64,000 nucleotides of DNA, taken from the NCBI GenBank assembly GCA_009823505.1, contig VZQC01013731.1:2603945-2667944 (forward strand). Direction: 5' to 3'. A model generated the notes under the pieces. The model did not search any database. It saw only the letters and a list, made by a program, of their open reading frames with translations, and was not told the origin of the DNA. How positions within the stretch are numbered: the first letter of the stretch is position 1; each line of letters opens with the position of its first letter. The translations under genes were made by a program, and so were the position numbers. This document shows, piece by piece, positions 12,391 through 24,795 of this stretch. The DNA is from Rhizomys pruinosus (Eukaryota; Chordata; Mammalia; Rodentia; Spalacidae).

Positions 12391-12542
12391 CTGACTTGCA
12401 TGCCAAGGGTCTGCAGTTTATCAGCTCTGCTAATTCCCACCCAGTGCTCTTTTGTTGCATCTCACAGTCTCCTTTGTCCTTTATGTGTTGTGAAGCCTTT
12501 GTGGTACCAAGCCATGTTCCCCTGAAGTGGGACTAAGGTCAG

Positions 12543-12898
12543 TGTATTAGTCACTTTTCTGTTGCTGTGAAAAAACCCTGACCAAGGGAATTATAAAGGA
12601 AGAGTTTATTTTGAGCTTATGATTGACGGTTTCAGGGATTAGAGTCCATTGTGGTAGGAGGCATGGTGGGCTGAGCAGCAAGCTGAGGGTGCACAGCTTG
12701 CAAAGAGCACAGGAAAGCAAGAGAGAGGCGACTGGAGACCAACAGGCTTGTTAAACTCACTCAGCCTGCCCCCAATAATGTAACTCCTCTAGCAGGCCAC
12801 ACCTTCTAAGACCATCCAAAACAGTGCCACCAATGAAGAAAATGTCTGAATATTAAAGCCTATGGGGGACCCTCATTCAAACCACACATTCCACTCCC
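12543..12898 (-). mobile_element. MaLR 3' LTR (inverted by the patch)
   Basis: Reverse complement of the same LTR family as 8964-9321, reading tgtattagtcacttttctg from its end. It is followed on the outside by GTCAG (12538-12542), the reverse complement of the CTGAC that precedes the 5' LTR at 8959-8963, giving a 5-bp target duplication typical of ERVL/MaLR insertions. Confidence 0.85.
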
Positions 12899-14243
12899 TG
12901 GCCCCCATAGGCTCCCCTGGGGGTAAATATCAAAATGCATGTTAGTCAACCTTAAAAGCCCCATAGTCTTTAACCAGTTTTCAATGCCATTCAAAAGACT
13001 ACAGTCCAAATCTCTTCTGAGACTTAGGCCAGTCTCCTAACTGTAAGCTCCTGTAAATCAAAAGACAAAATTACAACACTCAGCAACATACAGTGGAACC
13101 GAATACACATTCCCATCCCAAAAGGGAGGAAAGAAGGCATAGTGAGTAGAATACGGACCAAAACAAGACCGAAAACCAGCAGGGCAGAACCAAGTCCATA
13201 GCTCCATGTGCAAGCGTCTGGGACTTGACTCCAAAGGCTTAGATGGCTTCAGCGTTTCAGCTTTGCTGCAACATCACATCTTTCCTTAGGCATGGACCAC
13301 TCCGCTGTTATGCAGCTCTCCTTGGAATATCTCACAGGTCTGGCAGTCTCAATGTCTTCTTGGGGTCTCCTGCTGCCAACCAGGCTTCACATTCACAGCT
13401 TCACAGCAATGGCCCTATCAGGGCCTTCTTTTATTCAGGGGATGCCCGGCTGCACTCTGCCTGGCCTCTGGTGGCTCTCTGAAACCTGGAGGAAGAAATG
13501 TTTGATCCCTTCACTCTTGCAGAACTTAGTCCTTTAAAGCCAAGCACCACGTGAATAAATTTGCCGAATCTGTTGCTGCATGTTCAGGATGGACTCTCCT
13601 ACTTTAACACATTTGCAATTTTTTCTCTGCCCTGGACTGGTTGGAGGATTAGCTGGGTGTTGGTCTTGCCCTGATGGTACTACTTCATTTGTTTTACTTG
13701 TAAATGCTCCAGGCCTCTCCTTAATCACTTGAGTCTCCTTATGAAAGGGAGCCCATCCCTTCACATGCCTTGGCCCCACCGTTAATCTTCCTAGTGACAT
13801 TTTCAGATCTCAAACTGTACATTCTTTGCATTTCACTTCCGCACCCATTTTGCTCCTTTTTCAACTGAAGATCTGTATATATATCACATTAAAACCACGC
13901 CAACCTATTTCTACATTAGCTGTCTTTGAAATATCCTCCGACCAAAGAAATTAGTCCAAGTTGTTTTTTCAACTTAGCAATAGGCAAGCATTTGGGCTGA
14001 AAAACTGCTGCCAGACTCTTATCAAATTATCCCAGTTGATCTGCCTAAGTCTTTTTATTTTCCATCATGAATCACATTTTTTTTTCAGCCATGCGTTTTC
14101 TTCCAGGCTGCTGCTAGAAGGGCCCCTTAAGTGCTGCTTACAGTAGGCAACAGCTTTTTGTCAAAGTTCCAAAGCTCTTCCACATCTTCACAAAACATCC
14201 ACGGTCAGGTATCTTACAATCCAACACCTCTCTGTACCAATAC
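12899..14243 (-). mobile_element. MaLR internal region, full length (in inverted patch)
   Basis: About 1.35 kb between two inverted LTRs. In its own orientation it ends in a purine-rich tract (gggggccagggagtggaa) beside the 3' LTR, as expected of a polypurine primer site. Its 5' third duplicates 9322-9789. No intact gag or pol frame, consistent with a non-autonomous MaLR. Confidence 0.75.
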
Positions 14244-17200
14244 TGTATTAGTCACTTTTCTGTTGCTGTGATAAACACAATGACCAAGGAATTATAAAAG
14301 GAAGAGTTTGTATTTGACTTATGCTTGACAGGTTCCAGGGCATTAAGAGTCCATTGTGGCGGGAGGATGGCTGGCTGGATCTGAGCAGCAAACCGAGGGT
14401 CACATCTCACAAAGACACAGGAAGCAGGAGAGAGGGCAACTGGAGACCACGAGGCTGTCAAACTCACACAGCCTCCCCCAGATAATGTATTTCCTCTAGC
14501 ATGGCCACCCCTTCTAAGACCTCCAAAAACGTGGCACAACTGGAGACAAAGTCTAAATACTTAAGCCTGTGGGTGACACTCATTCAAACCACCACAGTCA
14601 GCTTGAGCTGCTATAACAAAAACTGGATGGGCTAATTAACAGATATACTCCTGGATTCCAGCAAGTCCTAGATTAAGGTGTTAGGTGATTTGATTCCTGG
14701 TAAAGGCCTTTCTTGTTTGTGAATACATGCCCTCCTCCTTCTGTGTCCTCATGTTGGGGTGGAAAGTGAACACACTTGTCTCTCTTCATCTTCTGATAGC
14801 AGCAGGAATCCCATCGGATGCCTCATTCTCACCCGTCATCAAAATCTAACCTTTTCACATGACCCTGTCTCCTAATAGCATCACCTTAGAATTAGGCTTC
14901 AACATGTGGGGAAGATGCGGGTCAGACGTTCAGTCCCACACATCAGGCTAAAGTTGAGATCCTGAGCAAACCCCTGGGACTAACTGCTGTCTTCAGCATT
15001 GTTGGATTTGCTGATGCTGTTGGATGGGGACACTGGTTCGAAGAATGAGAATCACCTGCACTTGCTGATCCATGGACAGTGAGCTGCCTCAGGATGGGCA
15101 CCTGGTCTCTGAGGTGGACTGCTCTTGGTGGGTAGTTCAGGGAAATGACTGTGACAGTAGACATCGGGGCAGGGGGCTGCAAGGTGGCTGAAGACTCTAA
15201 TAGACAGGTCCAGTGGGTCCTGTACGCCCCAAGGGATACCAGGGTGTGTTTTTCCCTAACTGAGTCAATCCAGGCTGGCTGCCTGACCAGAATGAATGGG
15301 GCCATTCTCTACTCCTTGGCCCTTACATCCCACGACAACTGCTCACAGCGGAAGCCCAGAAATCCCTTCCATGTTCTCCACCAGTGTCTCGTCTGGCCAG
15401 AAAGCTCATTTTTTCCTTTCCAATTGCTTTTTCTCGTCCCAACCACCCCCTACGTCCCATCCTCCCACCACCGCCTGCCCCCCCCCCCTTATTTGCTTTG
15501 TTCCCTCTTATCTGCTCTTCTACTTCGCTCCCCCTGCGTTTATTCTTTGCTTTTGAGGTTCGTCCTCTTTCTTCTCCTTCTGAAGCATGCGTCTGCCATA
15601 CGCAGGTGTCTGGATCATGTTTTTGTTCCCATTGTGTGCCACGTGCCTGATGTAGGTTGTGATCTTCCAACCTCCAAACTCTGACTCTGAGCACATGTTC
15701 AACACCCCTTTGAGTGCTGACACTGACACCACTATGTGGAAACCTTCCCACCGCTTTGTATGTAGCTAGGGTCACAGCCAACCAGGTGCACCTAAACACC
15801 TTGTTTCTAAAATGACCTTCAGCTTTAGCATGTAAAGTATGTCTGAAATATAAATGACTAGTGTTGGGGCTGGGGATGCTAGTGGTTAGAGCGCCGACTG
15901 CTCTTGATGAGGAGCCCGGCTTCAATCCCCAGGCACCACAGGCTGCTGAAACCGGTCTTTAACCCAGTTCCAGGGGAAATCCGACCCCTCGGGTTCTGAC
16001 CTATGAGCATTGGACGACATGGGTACACAAACTACATGCAGACAGTACATTCATAAAACTAAAAATATATAAATTAAAAAAAATAATGACTAGTTGGTTA
16101 AGTTTTGGGACCCATACTTAAGTATCGTCATTGGTGTATATTAAAGATCTAAAATCTGAAGAAAAAAAAACCTGAAAATTGAAGCATGTAAAGGACCAAG
16201 CATTTCAAATCAAGAATATTCAACCTATTCAACACACATTGTGTTGAACAAATCTTAAAAATAGAAGACTAAAGAGGAAACGTCCTTGTCTGAGGATACA
16301 GGCCACACCTGATAAGGCTCAGTCTCCTCCCAGCTTTTGGCCACCACACTGAACTATCAGCCCTGGGGTGCTTCTTTGGCTTGAGTATAGTTAGCAAGGC
16401 TGAAGAGAGAGCCCCTCTGCTAGGGAGCTCTGCCCGGGGGGAGCTGGAAGAAGAAGAAGAAACCTTGGTGGCAGGGAGCATCCTTGTAGGGATGTTCAGA
16501 AACTTCTGTTCTGGTGGAGAGGATAGAAACACCTGGCTTAGGGTAAGGAGGGTGGAGGGAATGTGGGTGGGTGAAAGACACTAGAGAGTGTTTCTACAGA
16601 GGGGCTCAGCTTTCACAGAGCTGAGGTACCCAAAGAAGATAAGTCCTAGGAGGTTAGAGAAATGAACAGGAAGCTCATTTTTGCCAGAGGCTCCTGGATG
16701 TAATTCCAAGCACAGCTTGGGAACAGACAGTTTTGATGCCCAGTGCCATTCACTTTGTAAATATCTGTGCAGCTGGTTCAGGTAGGATCATGGCAGAGTT
16801 TAACTAGACTTCCTGGGCCTCCCCTGAGGTGTGTCCCCACCAAATCTCTGAATAGCTGGTGTGCCTGCCTCAGATCCTATAAGAAGCCCAAAGCTAAGAA
16901 CGAGACTTACCAGCAAGTCTCCAAATGGAGCCCTCTGCTTTTATCTTGGCCCCTCTGCCCGAGGCCATCGTAACCCTGCCATGCCACTCCCAGTCACAGC
17001 TCTCTGCCTTTGCCTGCTCCATCCATTCTGTCCGGAAGGCCTCATCCTCTTTCCCCACCCCACTGAACTGCTTCTAATTCTGCCAGATCCTGACACAGAG
17101 CTGGCTTCTGGGAGGCCTTCTGGCTTGCCGAGCCTGTGTAAACATACACATATACACAGAATATTCGTGTATAGCTGTATATCTTGCCTATGCAGACACA

Positions 17201-20200
17201 CATTTAGATGTGGCACAAACATAGATTCTTCACACAGATGTATCCTTGAAGACACACCATGCATGTATAGCCTACATACTATTTTCACAGTAACACATAC
17301 CCAGGACGTGCAATACATACTAGGCCCTCTTCCCCATAAATGCACTTGGACCTTTGTGCCCTCTAAACACCCCCACCTATACCTACATGGGGACTCCATT
17401 GCCTTCTGTCCCCTACAGCCCTCTCCATGTCCTCTCCAGTCTTACAGCCACAGGCCATCTGTTTCCCATGCTCCGAAGTGCGCTGGACGAGGCTGTCCTT
17501 ACACACTCCTGCTCTGTGGTGTGTTGTTTGTTCCCTGATCCTCATTCATGCACTAAAGTCTGCTCTGAACCCCAGTCCCTACCATAGGTCTGGCACCCAG
17601 ACAGGACTGAAGAGTGATTGTGTCAAGTGAGTGAAAAGAGTCTCATGAATTGAGGGAGGGGTTAAACGAACCCTGATGATGTTTGGGTCAGGTGTTCTTA
17701 ACACTGGACCTCAGCAGGGCTTGGGTAAGACAAAGGTAGCTTTACTTTGAATACCACAAAGGACAATAAAAGCAGTTCCATAGGTGACTATGGAGTGGTC
17801 AAGAAGCCACCAGGCCCCTGTGGATGCTGTCGAGCCTGATTCATGCATTGTGCAGACTCATGGGAGGATGGTTTCACAGATAAGAGGAAGGCAGGTAAGG
17901 TCAGTCTTCAAGTGTGGAATCACAAATGCCTTTGGGACAGGACTGGTAAAGAAACAGTTGTGTTTTTTTTTTTTGTTGTTGTATCTTTTTCGAGACAGGG
18001 TCTCCTTGTAGCTCACAACTGTCCTGGAACTCACTCTTGTAGACCAGGCTGGCCTTGAACATCACAAAGATCAACCTGCCTCTCCATCCGAGTGCTAGGG
18101 ATTAAAGGACGTGCACCACACGCGGGCTAAGAACAAGTGTATTTTCAATTGGGGGCAATTTGCCCACTTCCCCCCTCCCCCAGGTGGACAGGCTGCAATT
18201 AATATCTGGAGACAGTTATGATTGTCCCAAGGTAGGGACAGATACTGGTGGGTAGAGGTCAGGGATCTTGCTACACCTTATAATTCACTGAAGGACTAGA
18301 GTCCAAAATGACAACTCAAAAGAAAGTAGACTGGTTTTCTTCTCACCCACTTGTCCCCTTTCCCAAAGCCCAGGGAACAAATTGGCGTAAGAGGAGGTGT
18401 GGGTAGAAAGTAAGGGCGGCGGGAGAATAGGGTGAATCCATGAGGACTACAGGAATATGTATCTGGACTCCTAATTGATCAACAGCCTGTGGCATACAAG
18501 CTTCTCCAACTGGACTATGGGAAACCTTGGGTTGTTCAAAATTTGGACTTAGATATTTCAAAATGCACCAATTACTTAACTTGTATTGTAGCAAACGTGA
18601 GTAACATCAATGTTATCTGTGAAAACAACTGTGTTATTATAATTGTACGAGAATCCCTTAAAATAAACAAAAATAAGTAAAAAAGTAAACAATCAATATG
18701 CACTAAGAGATCCCTACCACAAAGAAACAGCCAGCACCAGTAATGTCAACATTGCCATCCTTGGGAGCACCTAAGGTAGAGAGGGGACCTGGGCTTTTAG
18801 AGGAGGTGTGAACACCAATTCTGACACTTCAGTCTCTGAACTTCAATATTCCCATTTGTAAAAGGGAGTCGTGCATATATCATGGGGATATTGTGTGAAC
18901 AAGTGATATTAAAAAATACCTGTTTCAGTCACAGGCTACATGGAAGGTATTCAATAAATGGCTTCCTATCTTAGCCTTAGAACCCATGGTGAATGACCCC
19001 CAATTTCTTCTTGGCCCCAACTTTTTGGGCCTTCATTTTAGGGACTCCAGGATCTCCTAGCTGCAGAAGTATCCCTGGACACTGCTGGACTCCTCTCCAC
19101 ATTACATTATTTGGGAGAGGAGTTGCTCATCTTCAACCCACAAACTTTAATATACACAGAGCTCTGAATGGATATAGGAACGTGTGCAAGTGTGTGTGTG
19201 GGTGTTGTGTGTTTTGTGTGTGTGTTCACAAATCTAGCGCTTTCGTCCTCTTCTGATTTGTTTGACAGTAAGAAGATAAAACTGGCCTATCTCATATGGA
19301 GGAACAGTTTTTATATCTCTTAACATGACTGAACCCACATCATCCTTGTGTATTCCTGTTCTGAATCCATATGCTGATGTGCTCCATGTTTGAGCCCTTA
19401 TCTTAGGTATATTCATCATCTGAACTATATTCTTATACATTTTTTTGTTCTTTTTAAAACAGGGTCCTCCTGTAGTCCTCAGCTGGCCCTGGAACTATCA
19501 CTATGTAGACCAGCTGGCCTGGAAACTCATAGAGATCCACCTCCTCTCCTCCTGAGTGCTGGGATTAAAGGTGATGCACCAACACCCCTGATATACATTT
19601 TTTTAAAGAATTATTTTAATTATTTTATGTAATAATGTTTTGCCTACCCGTGATTGTGTACCGATATGCAGGCATGGCCCATTGGAGGTCGAAGAGGGCT
19701 TGGATCCCCTGGAACTGGAAGTTGGGATGGTCGTTAGCCTAGCGATGGGGTCCTGGGATTTGAGTCCCGGGCCTGCAAGAGGACCACTGAAGCAATCCCT
19801 CCAGCACCCCCTGCTCTACCACAGCCCTCTCTGGAGTCTTCCCAGTTCTCTTCAATGAAGCTTTAACCTCACAAGACTTCCAAGAAAGCAGCTCAGCCCA
19901 GATGTGCTCCTTGAGTTTGCCTAATTCACCTCAGCCGCTTGGTGAGTAGCCACCCACCCCATAAGCTCCAGATCCTACCACTGGAAACCTCATCACATCT
20001 CCTCCTCCTCCGTCTGTTCTCTGGGTCATGTGGTACTTTGGACTCACCTCTACCAGCACATCTTCTATCCATTTTCTCTGACATTCTATTGTGATGCTTC
20101 ATGCTTATACCCATACTTTTCTGCCTCTTATAGAATTCTTACCTTTATACAAAGCCACTAGATAGACAACCAAGAAGTCAGGATCCCTTCATGTCATCCC

Positions 20201-20783
20201 TGAATACTCACTGTCCAGCTTCGGTTCAATAGTATTGAATGAACAGAGACATTTTTTTAATTGGTCATTGCCCTCCTCGAATAATGCTGGTATCTCTATC
20301 TCCCACCCTCTGGGCATAGTTGAGTGAGGAAGGGGTCAGGGAGAGGAAGTGTGGAGGGAGCGAGTTATTAAAGGAAGCTGAATCCTAGGCCTTCTGCCTC
20401 TCTGCTTCTCATGGTAGACTGTTTTAATATCGGAGGCTTCTTGTTGATACATATTCAGTGGCTGTAAAATGCTGTGCTTAACTTACCTCTCCCGACTCCA
20501 CTAATCCTGTTCCCCCACAGAACCCTGAAGTCAGGAATGAAGAAAAACAAAAACAGCCGGTGACCTTGCTTAGAGGAAATGAAAAGAAATCATGCTGATG
20601 GTATACCTAGTGCCAGGCTGTCTTGTTGGAAGGGGTTATTATCACCATGTAAGATGGGTCAGTAGTCTCAAAGTTGATCTAATTTGCCCAAGTTCACACA
20701 GGTGACCACGGTGAGGTATCCTCACCAAGGTTCATATCGTCACTGAAAGAGTTTGCAAAAGCATCCAGAGGGGAATGTGGAGT
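13768..20783 (-). repeat. Right arm of palindrome 1 (noisy duplicate)
   Basis: Reverse-complement copy of 2845-9789. Errors are concentrated at 15.1-16.1 kb and 19.2-19.9 kb; the (CA)n at 4385-4422 appears here as a degraded TG run near 19189-19225. It carries second copies of the B2, B1, MER5-like, L1-like and MaLR elements listed for the left arm. No independent gene is present. Confidence 0.9.
14244..14596 (-). mobile_element. Duplicate of the MaLR 5' LTR in the noisy arm
   Basis: Reverse-complement counterpart of 8964-9321 with several single-base deletions. Its outer flank gtcag matches the 5' target duplication. It is not a third LTR. Confidence 0.85.
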
Positions 20784-20784
20784 N
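20784..20784. other. Single N: assembly gap 1
   Basis: One of only two ambiguous bases I saw. The base before it (20783) pairs with 2845, the outer end of palindrome 1; the base after it begins in mid-L1. The N therefore marks a contig join, not a base-calling ambiguity. Confidence 0.9.
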
Positions 20785-21312
20785 TCTTCACAATAGCAAG
20801 GAGCTGGAACCAACCCAAATGCCCCTCAACTGATGAGTGAATAGAGAAAATGTGGTACATCTCCACAATGGAGTTCTATGCAGCAGTAAAGAAACACGAC
20901 ATCATGAGCTTTGCAGGAAAATGGCTGGAGCTAGAGGACATCATGCTGAGTGAAGTAACACAGTCCCAGAAAAACAAATGTTGAATGGTATCCCTCATCT
21001 GTGGATGCTAGTGCCAATTACCTAGTTGTAAGTATTTCTTGTGCATGGCCCCTTAAGCTTTTGTCCAAAGCAGTTGGGAGTGATGGAAACATATTGGAAA
21101 CAACAACAACAACAACAGAAAGGACTGCCTCAAAGAACTGACTGAAACAGTGAACTTCTGCTCAAAACAGTCAACTTCCACATGGAGAATATTGAGAAAG
21201 ACTGAGAAAGAGATGAAAAGCATGTTTTGCAGAATGCATGAGCTCTGGTGGGGTGAGGGGATGGGGGGGACACAGGTCTAGATTTGATAAAATATATATA
21301 TATTAAAAAAAT
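20785..21312 (+). mobile_element. L1 3' end (continuation of 9790-10862)
   Basis: Starts in the middle of conserved L1 ORF2 text (tcttcacaatagcaaggagc ... aatgcccctcaactgatga ... gaaaatggctggagctagag), runs through a short 3' UTR and ends in an AT-rich tail at about 21300. The sharp start at the N shows the element was cut by the assembly gap. Confidence 0.88.
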
Positions 21313-21334
21313 TAAACCAACCAAAATGAAAATT

Positions 21335-21555
21335 TGGGTTAGAGAGATGGTTCAGTGCTTAAAAGCACTGGCTGTTCTTGCAGACAATTCACATTCGGTT
21401 CCCAGCACCCACAAAGTGACTAACAACTGTCCCTAACTCCAGTTCAAGAGGATCTGATGCCCTCTTCTGGCCTTTGTGGACATTGCATTCACGTGATGCA
21501 CTCACATCCAGGTAAGACACTCATACACATAAAACACCAAATAAATTAATAAAGA
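21335..21555 (+). repeat. B2-like SINE
   Basis: gggttagagagatggttcag, ggttcccagcacccac and agttcaagaggatctgatgc, with an A-rich end. Immediate 3' flank of the L1. Confidence 0.8.
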
Positions 21556-21559
21556 GCAG

Positions 21560-22130
21560 CCAAAAAATAGAAACAAGCCAAGGGTCTACTCATGTATGAA
21601 CAGATAAACAAAATGTTGAGTGGACATATGACGTAGTGTCATTCAGTTTTTAAAAGGAAGGTTATTGGTCCAAGCAATGGAAATAAGCTAGACGCAAAAG
21701 GACAAATATTATGTGATTCCACTAATAAAACGTACCTGCAATGGTTATATTCCTGGAGACAAAAAGTAGAATGGTGATTGCCAGGGGATGGGGAAAGGGA
21801 GGAGTAGAGACCTATTGTTTAAAATGTGCAGAATTTCTGCCTTTAATCCTAGCACTTGGGAGGCAGAGGCAGGCGGATCTTTGTGAGTTCAAGGCCATCC
21901 TGGTCTACAGAATGAGTTCCAGGACAGCAGGGGCTACAGGGAGACCCTGTCTCAAAAAGATCAAGAAAAAAGGTGCAGAATTTCAATATGAGATGATAAA
22001 AAGTCCTGGAGGTAGATGGTGGTAATAGTTACACAACCATGTGAGTATACTTAATGCCACTAGATTTTACACTCAAAATAACTAAAGTGATAAATTTTAT
22101 GTTACATATGTTTCAACACATACACTAAAC
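21560..22130 (+). mobile_element. Old L1 3' remnant split by a B1
   Basis: tatgaacagataaacaaaat, gacaaatattatgtgattcc and ggtgattgccaggggatggg on one side, cctggaggtagatggtggta and tgataaattttatgttacat on the other. This is typical ancient mammalian L1 3' text in the plus direction. Confidence 0.7.
21838..21972 (+). repeat. 5'-truncated B1 with 12-bp target duplications
   Basis: Starts directly at tgcctttaatcctagc, so the first ~25 bp of B1 are missing, and ends in an A-rich tail. gtgcagaatttc occurs on both sides (21826-21837 and 21973-21984). Confidence 0.88.
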
Positions 22131-22399
22131 AATGATATATTTTGTTGGTGAACAAGAGCCTAGCTCAGTTAGATCAAGTGAGGGGCCTGTCTCCTACCTA
22201 TTCAGAATGTTCTAAGCCCCAGTGGAAATGGGTCCTGAGCACAATGCAGGTCTTGGCACATCAGACCAGTCGTTGTATATAATTATGGGTTTCATAATAA
22301 CATTTTCATTCAAGCATACCATGTACTTTGACCTTGTTTGCCCCTTATTGCCTTTTCCTGTTCCTCTTCAACTCTTACTAGTCTCTTTTCTCTTCCCAA

Positions 22400-23195
22400 A
22401 TAGTCTCCTTTCTACTTGCCTATCAGATATGTATATACACACACTATATGTATATATATATATATATATATACACATGTATATGGCTTCTATATATGATA
22501 GAAAACATAATTGTCTGAATCTGACTTATTTCACTCAATATAATGATCTCCAGTTCCAAATGCAAATGCAAAATGGCATAATTATAATCTCTATGGCTGA
22601 ATAAAACTTCATTGTATGTGTGTGTACATATATATGCCATATTTCCTGTATCTCTTCATCGTTGAAGGACACCTAAGCTGATTCCATAACCTGTCTATTG
22701 TGAATAGTGTTACAATAAATACGGGTGTGCAGGAATCTCTTGTGGCGCGCTGTGCTGACTTAGATTCCACTGGGGATATTCCCAGGAGTGGTACAGCTGG
22801 ATCATATGGTAGTTATAGTTTTAATTTCTTAAGGAACTTGCATCCTGATTTCCATAGTGGCTGCACTACTTTGCATTTCCAACAGCAGGGCATATAAGTG
22901 GTCTTTTACCCCATCTTTGCCAACATTTGTTATTGTTGATTTGCATTTCTCTAATGGCTAAGGATGTTGAACATTTTTCATACATTTACTGGGCACTTCT
23001 ACCTCATCTTTTGAGAAGTGTCAGTTCATTTCATTTGCTCATTTATTTATTAGATTTAGGAGGTTGTTAATGCTTAACTTTTTAGTGTTTTATGCATTGT
23101 AGATACTAATCCATTAGATATATAACTGTCAAAGGTTTTCTCCCATTCTGTCTGCTGTCTCTTCGTGCTGCTGGTGAAACTTTTAATGGACAGTA
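22400..23195 (-). mobile_element. Old L1 ORF2/3' remnant (antisense)
   Basis: Antisense L1 text: 'tgtctgaatctgacttattt', 'tattgtgaatagtgttacaa', 'ccatagtggctgcactactt' and 'aggatgttgaacatttttca'. It contains a (TA)n run at 22442-22472. Confidence 0.85.
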
Positions 23196-24404
23196 AGACA
23201 TGGTCCCCACGTATTCAGAATTGACTTAAAGGATAAGGATTTTTTCCTTCTCTTCAAGATATAGTAACTTCAGAGCTGGTGTCTCTTTGCAATGACAAAC
23301 AAAAGAAGAAGAAAGATTTTCCCTAGTTTGTGTTACATGCCAAACAAGAAACACACCCAGACCTGGAAACCAACACCCTAAAATTACCTAGCTGAGGCTT
23401 ATGTATAATGCTCTGGTGAACAACCAATGGTGGGAATTTACTGGACTCCTCTACCTTGACCTGGAGAGTCAGGTGAACCCTGCCCAGGATACTGGGAAAT
23501 GCAAACAAGCTGTAGTGATTGTCTGACCCCTCTTCTTGTTCATATGAGGGACACGTGGAGGAAGTGACTGGCCCAAGGTCACATCCCTTAGTTTATCCCA
23601 CATCAGAACTTGTCTGAGCCAAAGGCCTGCTTTCCTAACTCAACCTTCTGCTTCACATGTCTCCAGCTCCATTCTTTCTCCCAAACCTTCTCTCATCTGG
23701 ACAGAGTTAAGCGAGCCTTTCTTACATGTGTCCGCATGACTTCAGCTCTACCACTGGCATTTCCATCTTCTACTATTGTCAACTTGGGCACCAGAGTAGC
23801 TAGTTTTGGGTCATCAAATATATTCTCCTAAGGGTTCAGTGACCTTGTTTCCTCACGTATTCACTTCCCATGTGTTCACGTTCCTCAGAACTGCAGTTCT
23901 CAGACAACATAAGGATGAAGCAGTTGTGGATGTATTACAATCACAACTAACGAACTATGGTCAGTAGACCAAGTCCTGCCCACTGCTTGCTTTTGTAAGT
24001 AAAGTTTTATTTGAGCGCAGCCATGCCCATCTCTGTATTCAGGTATCATTTTTCAGTGCTTTTACATGTCAAGCACACAATGAAGAAGCTGTAAAAGAGA
24101 TTGCGTCAGCCAAAAGCCACTCTCCTTTTCAGAGAGTGTTTGCTGATCTGGAGTTCAGGAGGGTGAAGACTATATCTACTTTGCATTCAAAATATACGAG
24201 GCACATGATAAATACTTTTGAATAACGGGTGAGTGAGTGATAAATAGTCCTCCAACAGAAAAGAGATTAAAAACCAGGGTACAAATGATATTGGACCAAG
24301 GTGGAGTACTGAGTATGGATCTTCAGGAAGGAACAGCAGGGGTTAGAGAGGCACATGCTCTTTAGGTTGGAGCCCATGACCAGTTCTGGTCCCTGATACT
24401 TGCC
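23196..24404. repeat. Unique sequence with a hAT-type remnant at about 23945-24045
   Basis: The segment acgaactatggtcagtagac ... gtaagtaaagttttatttga resembles the mammalian hAT-Charlie element family whose ends read 'caggggtcagcaaacta'. The rest shows nothing I can name. Confidence 0.5.
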
Positions 24405-24795
24405 TGATGTGATGCTTTATCTTCTTTGTCAGCATGATTAAATTTGGAATCACCAAGGAGACACATCTCTGGGTGTGTCTTTGAGGGTATTTCTAGAGAA
24501 GCTTAACTGAAGAAGGAAGTCTCACCCTGAATCCAGGTAGCCCCATCCCATGGCCTGGGGTCCTGAACAGAGTAAAAGAAGAAAGGCAGCAGCATGCCAG
24601 TATTCTCCTCTCTCAGCCTCTTCATCTGTCCAGATGTAAACAAGCTCTTGTTGCCACAGCCACTGTCCACTTCTGTCAACACACCTTTCCCACAATGCTG
24701 GACTACATCCTCTAAAACCAAGTTCTAAATAAACTTTTCCTCTCTTAAGTTGCTGTGTGTCAGTTAGCTAGATGGGGCCAAAGAAAGTAACGACA
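24405..24795 (+). mobile_element. MaLR-type solo LTR
   Basis: Begins near tgtgatgctttatcttcttt, continues ggagacacatctctgggtgt, ccatcccatggcctggggtc and has ctaaataaacttttcct near its 3' end, which is the text of MaLR LTRs. No internal region follows. Confidence 0.7.

Larger units (their letters stand above)
9790..20783 (-). other. Misoriented gap patch 1 (inverted relative to the true locus)
   Basis: This block ends flush at the N (20784) and starts at an unflagged junction where MaLR internal sequence (ggccaagg, 9782-9789) switches abruptly to antisense L1. Its right 7.0 kb (13768-20783) is a noisy reverse complement of 2845-9789. Flipping it puts the MaLR 3' half directly after 9789 and makes the L1 at 9790-10862 run straight into the L1 fragment that begins at 20785. 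I infer a raw long-read patch joined in the wrong orientation with the overlap not trimmed. Annotations inside 13768-20783 are second copies and should not be counted. Confidence 0.88.
12543..20783. other. No independent gene in this stretch
   Basis: Long open frames on both strands (about 15145-15925 and 16861-17538) are chance openings in the noisy duplicate of intergenic DNA. They have no recognisable domains, and the clean copy at 6034-8617 does not keep them open. Confidence 0.8.

Noticed and set aside
15145..15925. Open frames of 179 and 200 codons on opposite strands
   Set aside because: They overlap on both strands, are pyrimidine-rich low-complexity, and lie in the noisiest part of patch 1.
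16861..17538. 225-codon open frame in the noisy arm
   Set aside because: The clean counterpart at about 6041-6713 is broken into shorter frames, and there is no recognisable domain; it is an artefact of errors.
2845..20783. A real 18-kb genomic palindrome or amplicon
   Set aside because: One arm is full of indels, the outer end coincides with an N, and the MaLR and L1 only make sense when the patch is flipped. A gene-conversion palindrome would have near-identical arms.
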